This document shows, piece by piece, positions 1-8,156 of a DNA stretch of 64,000 bases. Source of the stretch: Aminipila sp963524205 (GTDB taxonomy: Bacteria > Bacillota > Clostridia > Peptostreptococcales > Anaerovoracaceae); contig CAURED010000001.1 in assembly GCA_963524205.1 (NCBI GenBank), positions 186,001-250,000 on the forward strand. The letters run 5' to 3'. Under the pieces are notes generated by a model. It was given only the letters and a program-made list of their open reading frames with translations. It made no database searches and had not been told where the DNA came from. The position numbers were made by a program, and so were the translations under genes. Position 1 is the stretch's first letter; each line of letters opens with the position of its first letter.

Positions 1-1434
1 AGTAAAACTTAAATTACCTCTTCCTCCTACTACCTCTCGTGTTGGATCATAAGCATTTCCGACTACTCTTGTACGACATCCCATATAAGCGACTTCTGTA
101 TTTATATCGCCTGGCTTATAATACTGTAAATTAAACGGTGCATCTATGAATGAGAAATTAGGGAACAATCTTTTTGCAGAAACTTTGCAAGCCAGCTTAA
201 ATAAATCATAATTAGGTTCACCAGGATTATAGTTAATACCTTCTTTAACCTTAAATATATGAATAGGGAAAATTGCAGTTTCACCATTCCCAAGCCCTGC
301 TTCCGTAGCAAGTAAAATATTCTCAATAATCAGACGTCCTTCAGGAGTAGTATCTGTACCATAATTTATTGAGCTGAATGGAATCTGTGCTCCTGCACGG
401 GAATGCATTGTGTTTAAATTATGAACAAATGCTTCCATTGCTTGATAAGTAGCTCGCTTTATTTCCTGATCTGCATATTTTTTAGCTCTTTCCTGAAGCT
501 TTGTTATATCGTCAGCATTAATTTTTTCTGCAAGGAATTCTGCTTCTTTTTCTTTATAATCATTATCATCTGCCATAATAGGAGAAACATTAAACTTTTC
601 TTCGATTTCATGACCGATATTTTTTGCAATTTCCACTCCTTCTTCAATATCATAAAGGATGTTCATAAGCTTCCCTAAGTTATTCCAATATAATTTCTTA
701 TAAGTTTTTTTAACTCCATCTGCCATACCATAATCAAAATTTGGAACGCTTTGTCCTCCATGCTGATCATTTTGATTCGACTGGATTGCTATACATGCTA
801 ATGCTGCATAACTCTGAATATCATTGGGTTCTCTAAGGAATCCATGCCCTGTAGAAAAACCGTCTTTAAAAAGACTCTTTAAATCAATTTGGCAGCAAGT
901 AGTAGTTAATGTTAAAAAGTCTAAATCATGAATATGTATGTCTCCCTCTATGTGTGCTTTAGAATGTTCAGGATTTAATACATACATTTCATAGAACTGC
1001 TTTGCCCCTTCAGAACCATATTTCAACATAGTTCCCATCGCGGTATCACCATCAATATTGGCATTTTCTCTTTTAATATCGTTTTCTTTAGCTTCTTTAA
1101 AAGTCAGGTCTTCATAAATCTTCATTAACCTTGTATTCATTTCTCTTATTCTTGTTCTTTCTGCACGATACAAAATATATTCTTTTGCAGTTCTAGCATG
1201 TCCGTTTTCAATTAAAATCTTTTCTACAGCATCTTGTATTTCTTCTACAGTTGGAGATTCAGTATGTTTTACTTCAACAAGATATAGTTCAGCTTGTCTT
1301 GCTAAATATCTTGCCATTTCAAAGTCGTTTCCACCTAAAACCTGTGCAGCTTTATAGATTGCATCCGCAATCTTATCTATATCAAATTTAGCCATACGAC
1401 CATCACGTTTCCTTATCTTTTTTATTACATCCAT
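1..1434 (-). CDS. nrdD: Anaerobic ribonucleoside-triphosphate reductase (class III), 5' part
   Basis: N-terminal 478 codons of the glycyl-radical enzyme that reduces NTPs to dNTPs without oxygen. The frame is open to the left edge, so the C-terminal zinc site and glycyl-radical loop lie outside the window. An ATP-cone allosteric domain fills about residues 1-90 (start MDVIKKIRKRDGRMAKFD). The catalytic part follows, with the family blocks GDIHIHDLDF, TTTCCQID, HGGQSVPNFDYG and SRAGAQIPFSSINYGTDT, and RGNLSF at the cut. An AGGAGG sequence lies about nine bases before the ATG. The activase gene nrdG is usually downstream, which would be off the window. The strongly biased reading frame and the motif set make the call secure. 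Confidence 0.95.
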   Translation of the reverse strand, partial: MDVIKKIRKRDGRMAKFDIDKIADAIYKAAQVLGGNDFEMARYLARQAELYLVEVKHTESPTVEEIQDAVEKILIENGHARTAKEYILYRAERTRIREMNTRLMKIYEDLTFKEAKENDIKRENANIDGDTAMGTMLKYGSEGAKQFYEMYVLNPEHSKAHIEGDIHIHDLDFLTLTTTCCQIDLKSLFKDGFSTGHGFLREPNDIQSYAALACIAIQSNQNDQHGGQSVPNFDYGMADGVKKTYKKLYWNNLGKLMNILYDIEEGVEIAKNIGHEIEEKFNVSPIMADDNDYKEKEAEFLAEKINADDITKLQERAKKYADQEIKRATYQAMEAFVHNLNTMHSRAGAQIPFSSINYGTDTTPEGRLIIENILLATEAGLGNGETAIFPIHIFKVKEGINYNPGEPNYDLFKLACKVSAKRLFPNFSFIDAPFNLQYYKPGDINTEVAYMGCRTRVVGNAYDPTREVVGGRGNLSFT

Positions 1435-1497
1435 CCTTTATCTCCTCCTGTTACTTCTTCCAAAGCAATAAAATGCGAAACTTTAATTATAAGTGCT

Positions 1498-1556
1498 TTA
1501 CAATATTTATTGCTATATTTATGTATAATTGCTATAAGCTGTACCATATCTAGTGC
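1498..1556 (-). promoter_or_regulatory. Candidate NrdR-box pair upstream of nrdD
   Basis: Two 16-base sites, at 1498-1513 (core CAATATTTATTG) and 1541-1556 (core CCATATCTAGTG), partly fit the NrdR consensus acaCwAtATaTwGtgt. The second matches at about 11 of 16 positions. They start 43 bases apart, about four helical turns; the usual spacing is about three. NrdR commonly represses nrd operons, so the location is right, but the matches are imperfect. The rest of the gap from nrdD to the terminator at 1693 is AT-rich with no further recognisable site. Confidence 0.3.
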
Positions 1557-1692
1557 AGCCACAATAAAATTATACCTACTAATAAATGAAAGTCAACAAT
1601 AAATTCCATCGAAATTATTAAATAATTTGTCGATTTTTCTGCAACCGTTTATATACCTTATTTGAAGCACCTTAAAAAAATTACATAAAAAT

Positions 1693-1749
1693 AACACAGA
1701 GTAAATCAGTTGTTCTTTAAATACAACTAGTTTGTTTTTACTCTGTGTT
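1693..1749 (-). terminator. Rho-independent terminator after the acetyltransferase gene
   Basis: A 13-bp perfect stem (AACACAGAGTAAA with its complement) encloses a second inner stem (AGTTGT/ACAACT). On the minus strand it is followed by a T-rich run, which suits termination of the acetyltransferase transcript. Confidence 0.7.
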
Positions 1750-1798
1750 CTATGCATTATTCATCATTTGGATACACTATATATAGTATATATTATAC

Positions 1799-2335
1799 TC
1801 ATCTGTCATGAATTTTTCCATAATACTCCGCACGAAGCAAAGCCAGCAAATGTAAATCATAATATCTGCCATTTTTCTTGCAGGCATTTCGGGCAAGACC
1901 TTCATGTTTAAATCCTAGTTTACCATATAATGTGGCTGCAACATTATTGCCTTCAAAATGATCCAGGGTAACTCTTTCCATATGTAAATTCATAAAACAA
2001 TACTCTAATATAAGTCTGAGCGCTTCTTCTCCATACCCTTTGCTTCTATTTTCTTTATCCCCTATGTAAATTCTAGTTATGTCAAGAGAATCACTTTCTA
2101 AATCAATTCTACTAATATATATGCGTCCTATAGGAATCTCTTCCTTTGAGCATATGGTATACTGTAATTTTGTTTCGTCAAATTCCCTTGCAAAAAATTC
2201 CCTTACAACATCTTCATAAGTTCTATCTAAATTAATGCTGAAAAATTCCGTAACAGAGGGTTCTGTCTCCCATTTTATAAACAATTCGCAGTCACTGAAA
2301 ATTGTTGGTCTTATTAGTAAATTTTTACATTCCAT
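1799..2335 (-). CDS. GNAT-family N-acetyltransferase (RimJ/RimL-like)
   Basis: A 178-residue acetyl-CoA-dependent acetyltransferase. The protein begins MECKNLLIRPTIFSDCE, the usual RimJ/RimL opening in which a beta strand carries an LIRP-like motif. The acetyl-CoA loop is seen as RSKGYGEEALRLIL (Q/RxxGxG/A), followed by N(x)AATLYGKLGFKHEG near the C-terminus, the typical final motif. The start was chosen six codons inside the longest frame because GGAGG lies nine bases before this ATG. The gene stands alone, with a terminator downstream. The substrate is not predictable: ribosomal protein, another protein or a small molecule are all possible. Confidence 0.85.
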   Translation of the reverse strand: MECKNLLIRPTIFSDCELFIKWETEPSVTEFFSINLDRTYEDVVREFFAREFDETKLQYTICSKEEIPIGRIYISRIDLESDSLDITRIYIGDKENRSKGYGEEALRLILEYCFMNLHMERVTLDHFEGNNVAATLYGKLGFKHEGLARNACKKNGRYYDLHLLALLRAEYYGKIHDR

Positions 2336-2500
2336 TGTATGTCCTCCTCTCAAAGTCTTCCAACTTACTCCTAAATTATGAAGTTTTTATTAAATCACTG
2401 TAATTTTTTTTTACACTATGTTATTATATTGAAGCATATTATTATTATAATGTAAAAAATATAAAATATAAAGAGTATAATGAAATATAGGAGTAGTTTA

Positions 2501-3916
2501 ATGAAAAAAATAATATCTTTGATTCTAATAATCATATTAGTACTATTATCTTGTACTGGTTGTAATAAAAGCGAAACTCAATTTGAAGAAAAATTAGCAA
2601 CTGAATTAAATGCTATTTATGAAGATTTGCTGGATAACCTTCCTGATACAACGGATATTACTGCACAAAAGGAATATCTTATAGAGTGGGCAAGTAACCA
2701 TAATATACCCGTTTCTTATGATAAACAAAATAATATCATTATGTCAAAGAAAGCAACAAAGGGCTATGAAGATGCACAAAGTACCATATTACAGTGTCCC
2801 ATAGGCGTTGGTGAGCCTTTTGAACAATATCAGCCTATGGCAACAGCCTTATATTTAATTGATAAGGTTGAAAAACATGGTTTCATTCGGGTTGTGTTTA
2901 CTACAGCGACTGAGAATGAACTAAATGGTGCACAAACTATAAGTACTAATTATCTTGACGGAGATAACCTGATAAATCTAACATGGGCAGAAAAAACAGC
3001 GTTCACTATAAGCAGTGCTGGTACAACAGAATATGATTTTTCAAAACAATTACAGTGGATTCAACCTACTTATCCTAAAGCCTATGAAATATCTATAAAG
3101 GGTTTAAATGGCGGTAGTTCGGGGGTTACTTCAGGTACTCATCCAAATCCTATTAAAATAATTGGAGATTTTCTAGCCTCTGCTAAAAGCAAAGGTGTAC
3201 TTATAGAATTAGCTTCTTTTAATGGGGGTGAAACTGCGCGGAATTATCCTTCAGAAGCAACAGCTGTTGTATTAATTAACGACAATGATATAAGCAGATT
3301 TGAAAAATGGTTTGAAAATGATGCATCAAAATTTGAGGACAAGTATAGTGATACAGAAGAAAATTATACTTATACTATGACACCAGTTGAATCTCCGCAA
3401 TTTGTCATTTCCAAGGATGACAGTACTAAGGTATTCAGTTTATTATATACTATGATAAATGGTATATATTTAAAATCTGACGAAGGAGAAATAGTAGCAA
3501 CATCAAATATTGGAACAATTAGAACAAGTACTGGTAATCTTGACGTAGCTATTTGTGCAAGAAGTCTAAAAGAGGATACTTTGCAGGAAATTTCATCCAC
3601 TTTCGCAGTTATTTGTGGATTAAATGATGTTTCATATAAAGTAACAAATCAATCTCCTATTTGGAATCAAAATGAAGAAAGTCCTTTACTTCTAAGGTTA
3701 ACTGACTTATTCCTTAAGGATTTTGATAAAAAGATAAAAAATAAAACAACCATGAAAGATACTGAATGTGCCTTGTTTAAAACACGTAATCAAAATTTAG
3801 ATGTAATATCCATGAGCGTAAATTTTGAAAATGGAATTACCGAAATCGAAGCACTTCAAAAATTTATCGAATCTTTAAATGTACCTTGGGAATCTACCAC
3901 AAAAAAGCCTCAATAA
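2501..3916 (+). CDS. Lipoprotein resembling PepD (M20C) dipeptidase but lacking metal ligands
   Basis: A 471-residue protein with a type II signal peptide: KK, a hydrophobic stretch and the lipobox LSCTGC. It is therefore probably anchored outside the membrane. The body follows the layout of aminoacyl-histidine dipeptidase PepD: an N-terminal helix, a strand corresponding to the LQGHLDMV metal-binding strand, an insert with an ISIKGLNGGSSG-like lid segment, and a C-terminal half resembling the second lobe. The metal-binding strand here reads LQCPIGVG, and the segment expected to hold TxDEE reads TTATENELNGA. The zinc ligands His, Asp and Glu-Glu are therefore missing, and I infer an inactive, perhaps ligand-binding, homologue. 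The start at the second ATG has AGGAG about eight bases upstream. A bidirectional terminator follows. Confidence 0.6.
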   Translation: MKKIISLILIIILVLLSCTGCNKSETQFEEKLATELNAIYEDLLDNLPDTTDITAQKEYLIEWASNHNIPVSYDKQNNIIMSKKATKGYEDAQSTILQCPIGVGEPFEQYQPMATALYLIDKVEKHGFIRVVFTTATENELNGAQTISTNYLDGDNLINLTWAEKTAFTISSAGTTEYDFSKQLQWIQPTYPKAYEISIKGLNGGSSGVTSGTHPNPIKIIGDFLASAKSKGVLIELASFNGGETARNYPSEATAVVLINDNDISRFEKWFENDASKFEDKYSDTEENYTYTMTPVESPQFVISKDDSTKVFSLLYTMINGIYLKSDEGEIVATSNIGTIRTSTGNLDVAICARSLKEDTLQEISSTFAVICGLNDVSYKVTNQSPIWNQNEESPLLLRLTDLFLKDFDKKIKNKTTMKDTECALFKTRNQNLDVISMSVNFENGITEIEALQKFIESLNVPWESTTKKPQ

Positions 3917-3920
3917 TAAT

Positions 3921-3968
3921 AAAAAATAGCCTGAAACTTTTATAAACAAAGGTTTCAGGCTATTTTTT
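3921..3968. terminator. Bidirectional intrinsic terminator
   Basis: A 17-bp stem (AAAAAATAGCCTGAAAC and its complement) with A and T runs on the two outer sides. It can end both the lipoprotein transcript and the converging GGDEF-gene transcript. Confidence 0.85.
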
Positions 3969-4038
3969 GTTTGAAGCCTTGCCCATATTTAGAATGTGGC
4001 GTGCAAGCCTCATACAGAAATTTTCGCTGCTTTAGCAA

Positions 4039-4920
4039 CTAGAAATTTTTCAGTTTGCGACCTTGAGCTGTTCTAAGATTAAAGTACAGCCTTCCTATAA
4101 AATCATCCGATTCATCATCATTTTTTAATGTTGCTATCGCATATGCAAAGCCAATATCCAATTTTTTATCTTGAACCACCAAAGGAGTCTCAGTCACTTC
4201 ATCATGAACATCTTTACAAATCTCCTCTACTTCCTGTGATGTTTTATTTATAAAAAACATTCCCATTTCATCTGGCCCTAGTCGCCCTGCCATTCCTCCA
4301 TGAGATATAGCACACTTTTCCATTATACCCGCGATATACTGCAATACTTCATTTCCCACATTGTAACCATATAAAGAATTTATTTGTGTATAGTTATCTA
4401 TATCGATAGCAGCACCTGTTAAAGTATTAAACGCAACTTCCTTTTGTAAAAAATTATCCAGATAGTTCTTTATATAGTCAAGATTATATAAACCTGTTAA
4501 TATGTCTCTAACCGCTAATTCATTAAACTGAGAAACTATATTTTCCACATTTTTGTTTTCTGAACGGTAATAGTTAAACCCAAGCATACTGGATGTTATG
4601 TCTTTTACCAATTCTAAGGCTAACATTCTGTCTTGGATTTTAACTGGCTTTGAAATGATTAACATAACTTTTCCATACATAAATTCTAGTTTTACATACT
4701 GTCTTTGTTTAACACAAGAATGCTTTGCAACACAGTTCGGGCACTCTTCTTTTCTATCCCAAAATATATAACAGCGACCTTCTTGTATGTTTAATTTATT
4801 ATCTTTGTCATATTCAAATACTTCATGAGTTTTAGGATCTACTAATCTGTAAAAATCAAATATACTTTCACCTGTACAATATTGTTTTAGTGACTCATTC
4901 ATTAGTTTAAATTCAAACAT
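4039..4920 (-). CDS. Degenerate GGDEF-domain protein with Cys-rich sensor
   Basis: A 293-residue cytoplasmic protein. The N-terminal about 120 residues look like a PAS-type fold with a cysteine group, CYIFWDRKEECPNC followed five residues later by another Cys, a pattern seen in clostridial signalling proteins and suggestive of metal or redox sensing. A linker helix follows, then a diguanylate-cyclase domain from about residue 135 (RDILTGLYNLDYIKNYL). The active-site loop reads GRLGPDEMGMF instead of GGDEF: the second glycine is proline and the phenylalanine is methionine, so catalysis is doubtful and GTP or c-di-GMP binding is an alternative. The start has AAGGAG at proper spacing. Confidence 0.85.
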   Translation of the reverse strand: MFEFKLMNESLKQYCTGESIFDFYRLVDPKTHEVFEYDKDNKLNIQEGRCYIFWDRKEECPNCVAKHSCVKQRQYVKLEFMYGKVMLIISKPVKIQDRMLALELVKDITSSMLGFNYYRSENKNVENIVSQFNELAVRDILTGLYNLDYIKNYLDNFLQKEVAFNTLTGAAIDIDNYTQINSLYGYNVGNEVLQYIAGIMEKCAISHGGMAGRLGPDEMGMFFINKTSQEVEEICKDVHDEVTETPLVVQDKKLDIGFAYAIATLKNDDESDDFIGRLYFNLRTAQGRKLKNF

Positions 4921-4997
4921 AGCTTTCTCCTTTTTACATACAGCATATATACAACCCTCTTCTTATATAGATTTTATCATATATACAGGATAAAGGC

Positions 4998-5879
4998 CTA
5001 AAAATTTTTAAATATCTCGAATAATTTGTCATAATAATCTGTAAATACACTGTTCTTTCTCCAGATAAACGTCATATCATGTTGTATCTTCAGGTCTTTC
5101 AAATTAATTTTTCTAAGCGTTTTTTCTTGTAATTCCTTTTTTACAGCAATTTCATATAAAAAAGTTATGCCACAATCCTGCTTTGTTAAGTATTTTATTA
5201 CATTCATATTGCTAATTTCTACTTTATTTTTAAAATCACTTAGTGAATAATTTTTTCCTTCTAATGTTTTCTCCAGAATTTCCCTTGTACCTGAACCATC
5301 CTCACGTACAATTATAGTTTCATCAAATAAATCTCCAACTAATTCGGGTTGTTTTTTAAATTTATGTTTTGCTGCACATACAGCAATATAGTTTTCTCTC
5401 GAATACAGTCTGTGATCATATTGGTTTTTAGTAAAATACCCTTCTACTACTGCAAAATCAATTATACCTTTATCTAATTTTTCTAACAGCTCACTTGTAT
5501 TGGCTACAAGCATTTTCAATGATACTTTATGATTCTCTTTTAAATAATTGCAAACTTGTTTAGGTATTAAGAATTCACCAATGGTTAATGTGGCTCCAAA
5601 AGTAATATTTTTATTTTCATTTAATCCTGATTTAATTTGCTCTTTTAAATGAATCTCATCATGTTTCATAGTAACCGCTATATCGAATAAATATTTGCCT
5701 GCTTCAGTTAATTTCATCTTTTTCCCTATAAATTCAAATAATTTTGTCTCATATTCATCTTCAAGATAGTGAATATGCTGTGACACCGCTGGCTGGGTAA
5801 TACTTAATTTGTCTGCCGCCTTAGTAAAATTCATAAATTCACACACAGTTATAAAAGTTTCAATCCTAAAATCCAACAT
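4998..5879 (-). CDS. LysR-family regulator next to yeiH
   Basis: A 293-residue LysR-type regulator. The winged helix is at the N-terminus (TAADKLSITQPAVSQHIHYLEDEYETKLFE), and an effector domain with a periplasmic-binding-protein fold follows (about residues 88-290). It is transcribed away from the YeiH-type transporter gene, the same arrangement as yeiE/yeiH and cysL-type pairs, so it probably controls that gene and itself. GAGGT lies six bases before the ATG. Sulfur-compound sensing is plausible by association only. Confidence 0.92.
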   Translation of the reverse strand: MLDFRIETFITVCEFMNFTKAADKLSITQPAVSQHIHYLEDEYETKLFEFIGKKMKLTEAGKYLFDIAVTMKHDEIHLKEQIKSGLNENKNITFGATLTIGEFLIPKQVCNYLKENHKVSLKMLVANTSELLEKLDKGIIDFAVVEGYFTKNQYDHRLYSRENYIAVCAAKHKFKKQPELVGDLFDETIIVREDGSGTREILEKTLEGKNYSLSDFKNKVEISNMNVIKYLTKQDCGITFLYEIAVKKELQEKTLRKINLKDLKIQHDMTFIWRKNSVFTDYYDKLFEIFKNF

Positions 5880-5962
5880 ATTATTACCTCATTAAATTAC
5901 ATTCTATTATTTATACATATTCTACCACTGATTTGATAAAATATCATAACAAATTATTATCT

Positions 5963-6010
5963 TTATATAATTTATTATAATTTTACTTAATAATACGTTC
6001 TTGCTATACT
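5963..6010 (+). promoter_or_regulatory. yeiH promoter and probable LysR operator
   Basis: A sigma-A-like promoter, TTTACT, 17 bases, TATACT (-10 at 6005-6010), precedes yeiH. Just upstream, at 5963-5980, is the interrupted dyad TTATA-N8-TATAA, which contains the T-N11-A pattern of LysR-type sites. Its position next to the -35 suits activation of yeiH by the divergent regulator. Confidence 0.5.
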
Positions 6011-6047
6011 AAAACAAACAACAGAATTTAATTTAAAGAGGTAGCAT

Positions 6048-7055
6048 ATGAACTTTATTCAAAAAAATTTAAAAGGAATTTTATTATGTATAGCAATCGC
6101 TGTACCATCTTGGTTTTTAGGAAAATATTTGCCTATTATAGGTGGACCTGTGTTTAGCATTCTTATCGGTATGATTATTACATTATTTTTTAAATCTAAA
6201 GATAACTTTCAAGCAGGAATCAACTTTACTTCAAAAAAAATACTGCAGTATGCAGTCATTTTATTAGGTTTCGGTTTAAATTTATCTGTTATATTATCCA
6301 CGGGGAAACAGTCATTACCAATTATAATTACAACTATCTCAACTTCACTAATTATTGCTTTCCTGCTTCACAAAATGATGAATATATCTTCAAAAATTTC
6401 TACATTAATAGGTGTGGGCTCATCAATTTGCGGCGGTTCTGCAATTGCTGCAACAGCCCCGGTTATAGATGCTGACGATGATGAAGTAGCTCAATCCATT
6501 TCTGTAATATTTTTATTTAATGTAATTGCAGCACTTATTTTTCCAACTTTAGGCACTATCCTTGGTATGTCCACTGAAGGTTTTGGCTTATTTGCTGGTA
6601 CTGCCATCAATGATACTTCTTCAGTAACTGCAGCAGCCACCGCATGGGATGGTATCCATAAGGGAAGTAATGCTTTAGATATAGCTACAATCGTAAAACT
6701 AACAAGAACACTGGCTATTATTCCAATAACATTAACGCTTGCTTTTTTTAGAACTAGAAAAGAGAAAGCGTTAAATTCTAAAGTAAATATAAAAAAGATT
6801 TTTCCTTTTTTCATTATATACTTCTTATTTGCGTCTGTAATCACAACTATTTTCAATCTTTCACCCGAAATGACAGAACCAATTAAAGAATTAAGCAAAT
6901 TTTTTATCATTATGGCAATGTCAGCAATTGGCTTAAACACAAATATTGTCAAACTGATAAAAAACGGCGGCAAACCTATTTTCATGGGTCTATGCTGTTG
7001 GATTGGAATCACCATAGTAAGTATATTAATGCAGTTAGCACTAGATATTTTATAA
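6048..7055 (+). CDS. yeiH: YeiH-family (UPF0324) putative sulfur-compound exporter
   Basis: A 335-residue polytopic membrane protein with about ten hydrophobic segments. Family hallmarks are the paired glycine-rich half helices GVGSSICGGSAIAATAPVI and GTAINDTSSVTAAA. Members are annotated as putative sulfate or sulfonate exporters and are often paired with LysR regulators, as here. AAGAGGT precedes the ATG. The real substrate is unproven. Two GC-rich hairpins follow the stop codon. Confidence 0.9.
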   Translation: MNFIQKNLKGILLCIAIAVPSWFLGKYLPIIGGPVFSILIGMIITLFFKSKDNFQAGINFTSKKILQYAVILLGFGLNLSVILSTGKQSLPIIITTISTSLIIAFLLHKMMNISSKISTLIGVGSSICGGSAIAATAPVIDADDDEVAQSISVIFLFNVIAALIFPTLGTILGMSTEGFGLFAGTAINDTSSVTAAATAWDGIHKGSNALDIATIVKLTRTLAIIPITLTLAFFRTRKEKALNSKVNIKKIFPFFIIYFLFASVITTIFNLSPEMTEPIKELSKFFIIMAMSAIGLNTNIVKLIKNGGKPIFMGLCCWIGITIVSILMQLALDIL

Positions 7056-7071
7056 AATTAAACCAATGAAG

Positions 7072-7126
7072 TGCAGAGAGGGCGAAGCCTCTTTGCACAT
7101 AACGGAGTGGCGAAGCCACATTTTTT
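7072..7126 (+). terminator. Double hairpin terminator after yeiH
   Basis: Hairpin one has a stem GTGCARAGAGG with loop GCGAAG (7072-7099). Hairpin two is GTGGC-GAA-GCCAC followed by TTTTTT. The second hairpin is also one arm of the inverted repeat flanking the hydrolase gene. Confidence 0.75.
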
Positions 7127-7133
7127 ATTATAA

Positions 7134-7982
7134 TCATTTTACGTTCTGACACATAAATTCTACAATATTATCTTTCATTATAGGTCTGACTTGATGTTTT
7201 GTTCCTGGAATCATAATAAGCTGTACGTTTGGATTTATTTCTGGTAATACATGATTTAACATCTTTACCCCATCACTGTTTACATATCGATCAAGTTTTC
7301 CATTTTGCATAAGAATATCTACATCTTTTAAGCTTTTATAATCCTTAAATGGAGAATTTGTAATAATATAATTATCTATTTTATTAATTGTGCCTATATC
7401 TTCTGCTATTGTAAGCCCCTGCTTTGAACTATAAATGCTTCGGCTAAGTTTGCTTCCGATTAACTGTTCAAAATATGGCGTAGAAATAGTAGGTGCTATA
7501 GCCATCGGATGATATTTTCCATAAACTGCATAATGAAATGTAATACATCCTCCCATAGAGAATCCTGTAATTCCTAATTTATTAACATTTACTCTATTAT
7601 CTTTAGCATAATTATCTAACAAAATATCATATTCTTTAGAAGTTTTTACTATTATTTCTACTAAACTTAACGGTGCTTCCTTTCTCTCACCATGTGCGTA
7701 AGCATCAGGTGACACTACAAAAAACCCTTTTTCTGCTAATCGAATTGCTAACGCTATAGTTGATTCCTTTTTATTCTTAAAACCATGCTGCACTATAATT
7801 ATAGGTTTTTGCTTCCCATCGTTCATATAAGTCTCAATAACAGGAATATCTTGTACATATGTAGTTGTACTTGTAATTTCAGACACTTTGCTATTAAAGC
7901 TATAATGAGATCCTTCCATATATATAAATGAACTTAATATAAAAAGTAAACTAATTATCAGTATTGCTATTCTCTTTTTCAT
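7134..7982 (-). CDS. Secreted or membrane-tethered alpha/beta hydrolase
   Basis: A 282-residue alpha/beta-hydrolase with an N-terminal signal or anchor (KKRIAILIISLLFILSSFI). The nucleophile elbow is GFSMGG (about residue 140). The oxyanion-hole strand is IIVQHGF. The probable acid is in NGKLDRYV and the catalytic His in GTKHQV, so the triad looks complete. It resembles dienelactone-hydrolase/BAAT-type or acetyl-xylan-esterase-like serine hydrolases; the substrate is unknown. The ribosome-binding site is weak (GGTGTGAT). The gene stands alone between identical inverted repeats with GCGAAGC hairpins. Confidence 0.85.
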   Translation of the reverse strand: MKKRIAILIISLLFILSSFIYMEGSHYSFNSKVSEITSTTTYVQDIPVIETYMNDGKQKPIIIVQHGFKNKKESTIALAIRLAEKGFFVVSPDAYAHGERKEAPLSLVEIIVKTSKEYDILLDNYAKDNRVNVNKLGITGFSMGGCITFHYAVYGKYHPMAIAPTISTPYFEQLIGSKLSRSIYSSKQGLTIAEDIGTINKIDNYIITNSPFKDYKSLKDVDILMQNGKLDRYVNSDGVKMLNHVLPEINPNVQLIMIPGTKHQVRPIMKDNIVEFMCQNVK

Positions 7983-8000
7983 TTATCACACCATATATTC

Positions 8001-8023
8001 TATAAAAAATGTGGCTTCGCCAC
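8001..8023. repeat. Right arm of a 21-bp inverted repeat flanking the hydrolase gene
   Basis: The arm, read on the minus strand, is GTGGCGAAGCCACATTTTTTA, identical over 21 bases to the plus-strand sequence starting at 7107. Each arm is itself a GTGGC/GCCAC hairpin plus T-run. They may be terminators copied from one source, or ends of a small mobile or recombining cassette. Confidence 0.7.
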
Positions 8024-8027
8024 TTCC

Positions 8028-8110
8028 TTTTTTATATAATAGGAAAATCTAGATATTTCCTATTATATAAAAAAACAGGTTTACACAGTCATCATATCAC
8101 TGTGTAAACC
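8028..8110 (-). terminator. Chemoreceptor terminator plus 19-bp palindrome
   Basis: At 8078-8110 an 11-bp stem (GGTTTACACAG) followed on the minus strand by a T-run is a normal terminator for the chemoreceptor gene. Immediately beyond, at 8028-8074, two perfect 19-bp arms (TTTTTTATATAATAGGAAA) enclose a nine-base loop with ATCTAGAT. Confidence 0.8.
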
Positions 8111-8156
8111 CATAGTCTATCTATTCTATATCAGATTTTTCTTTGCAAAATAAATT

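Noticed and set aside
421..678. Open frame on the plus strand, low-complexity Phe/Ile-rich
   Set aside because: Antisense to nrdD, whose frame is strongly supported; composition is that of a shadow of AT-rich coding.
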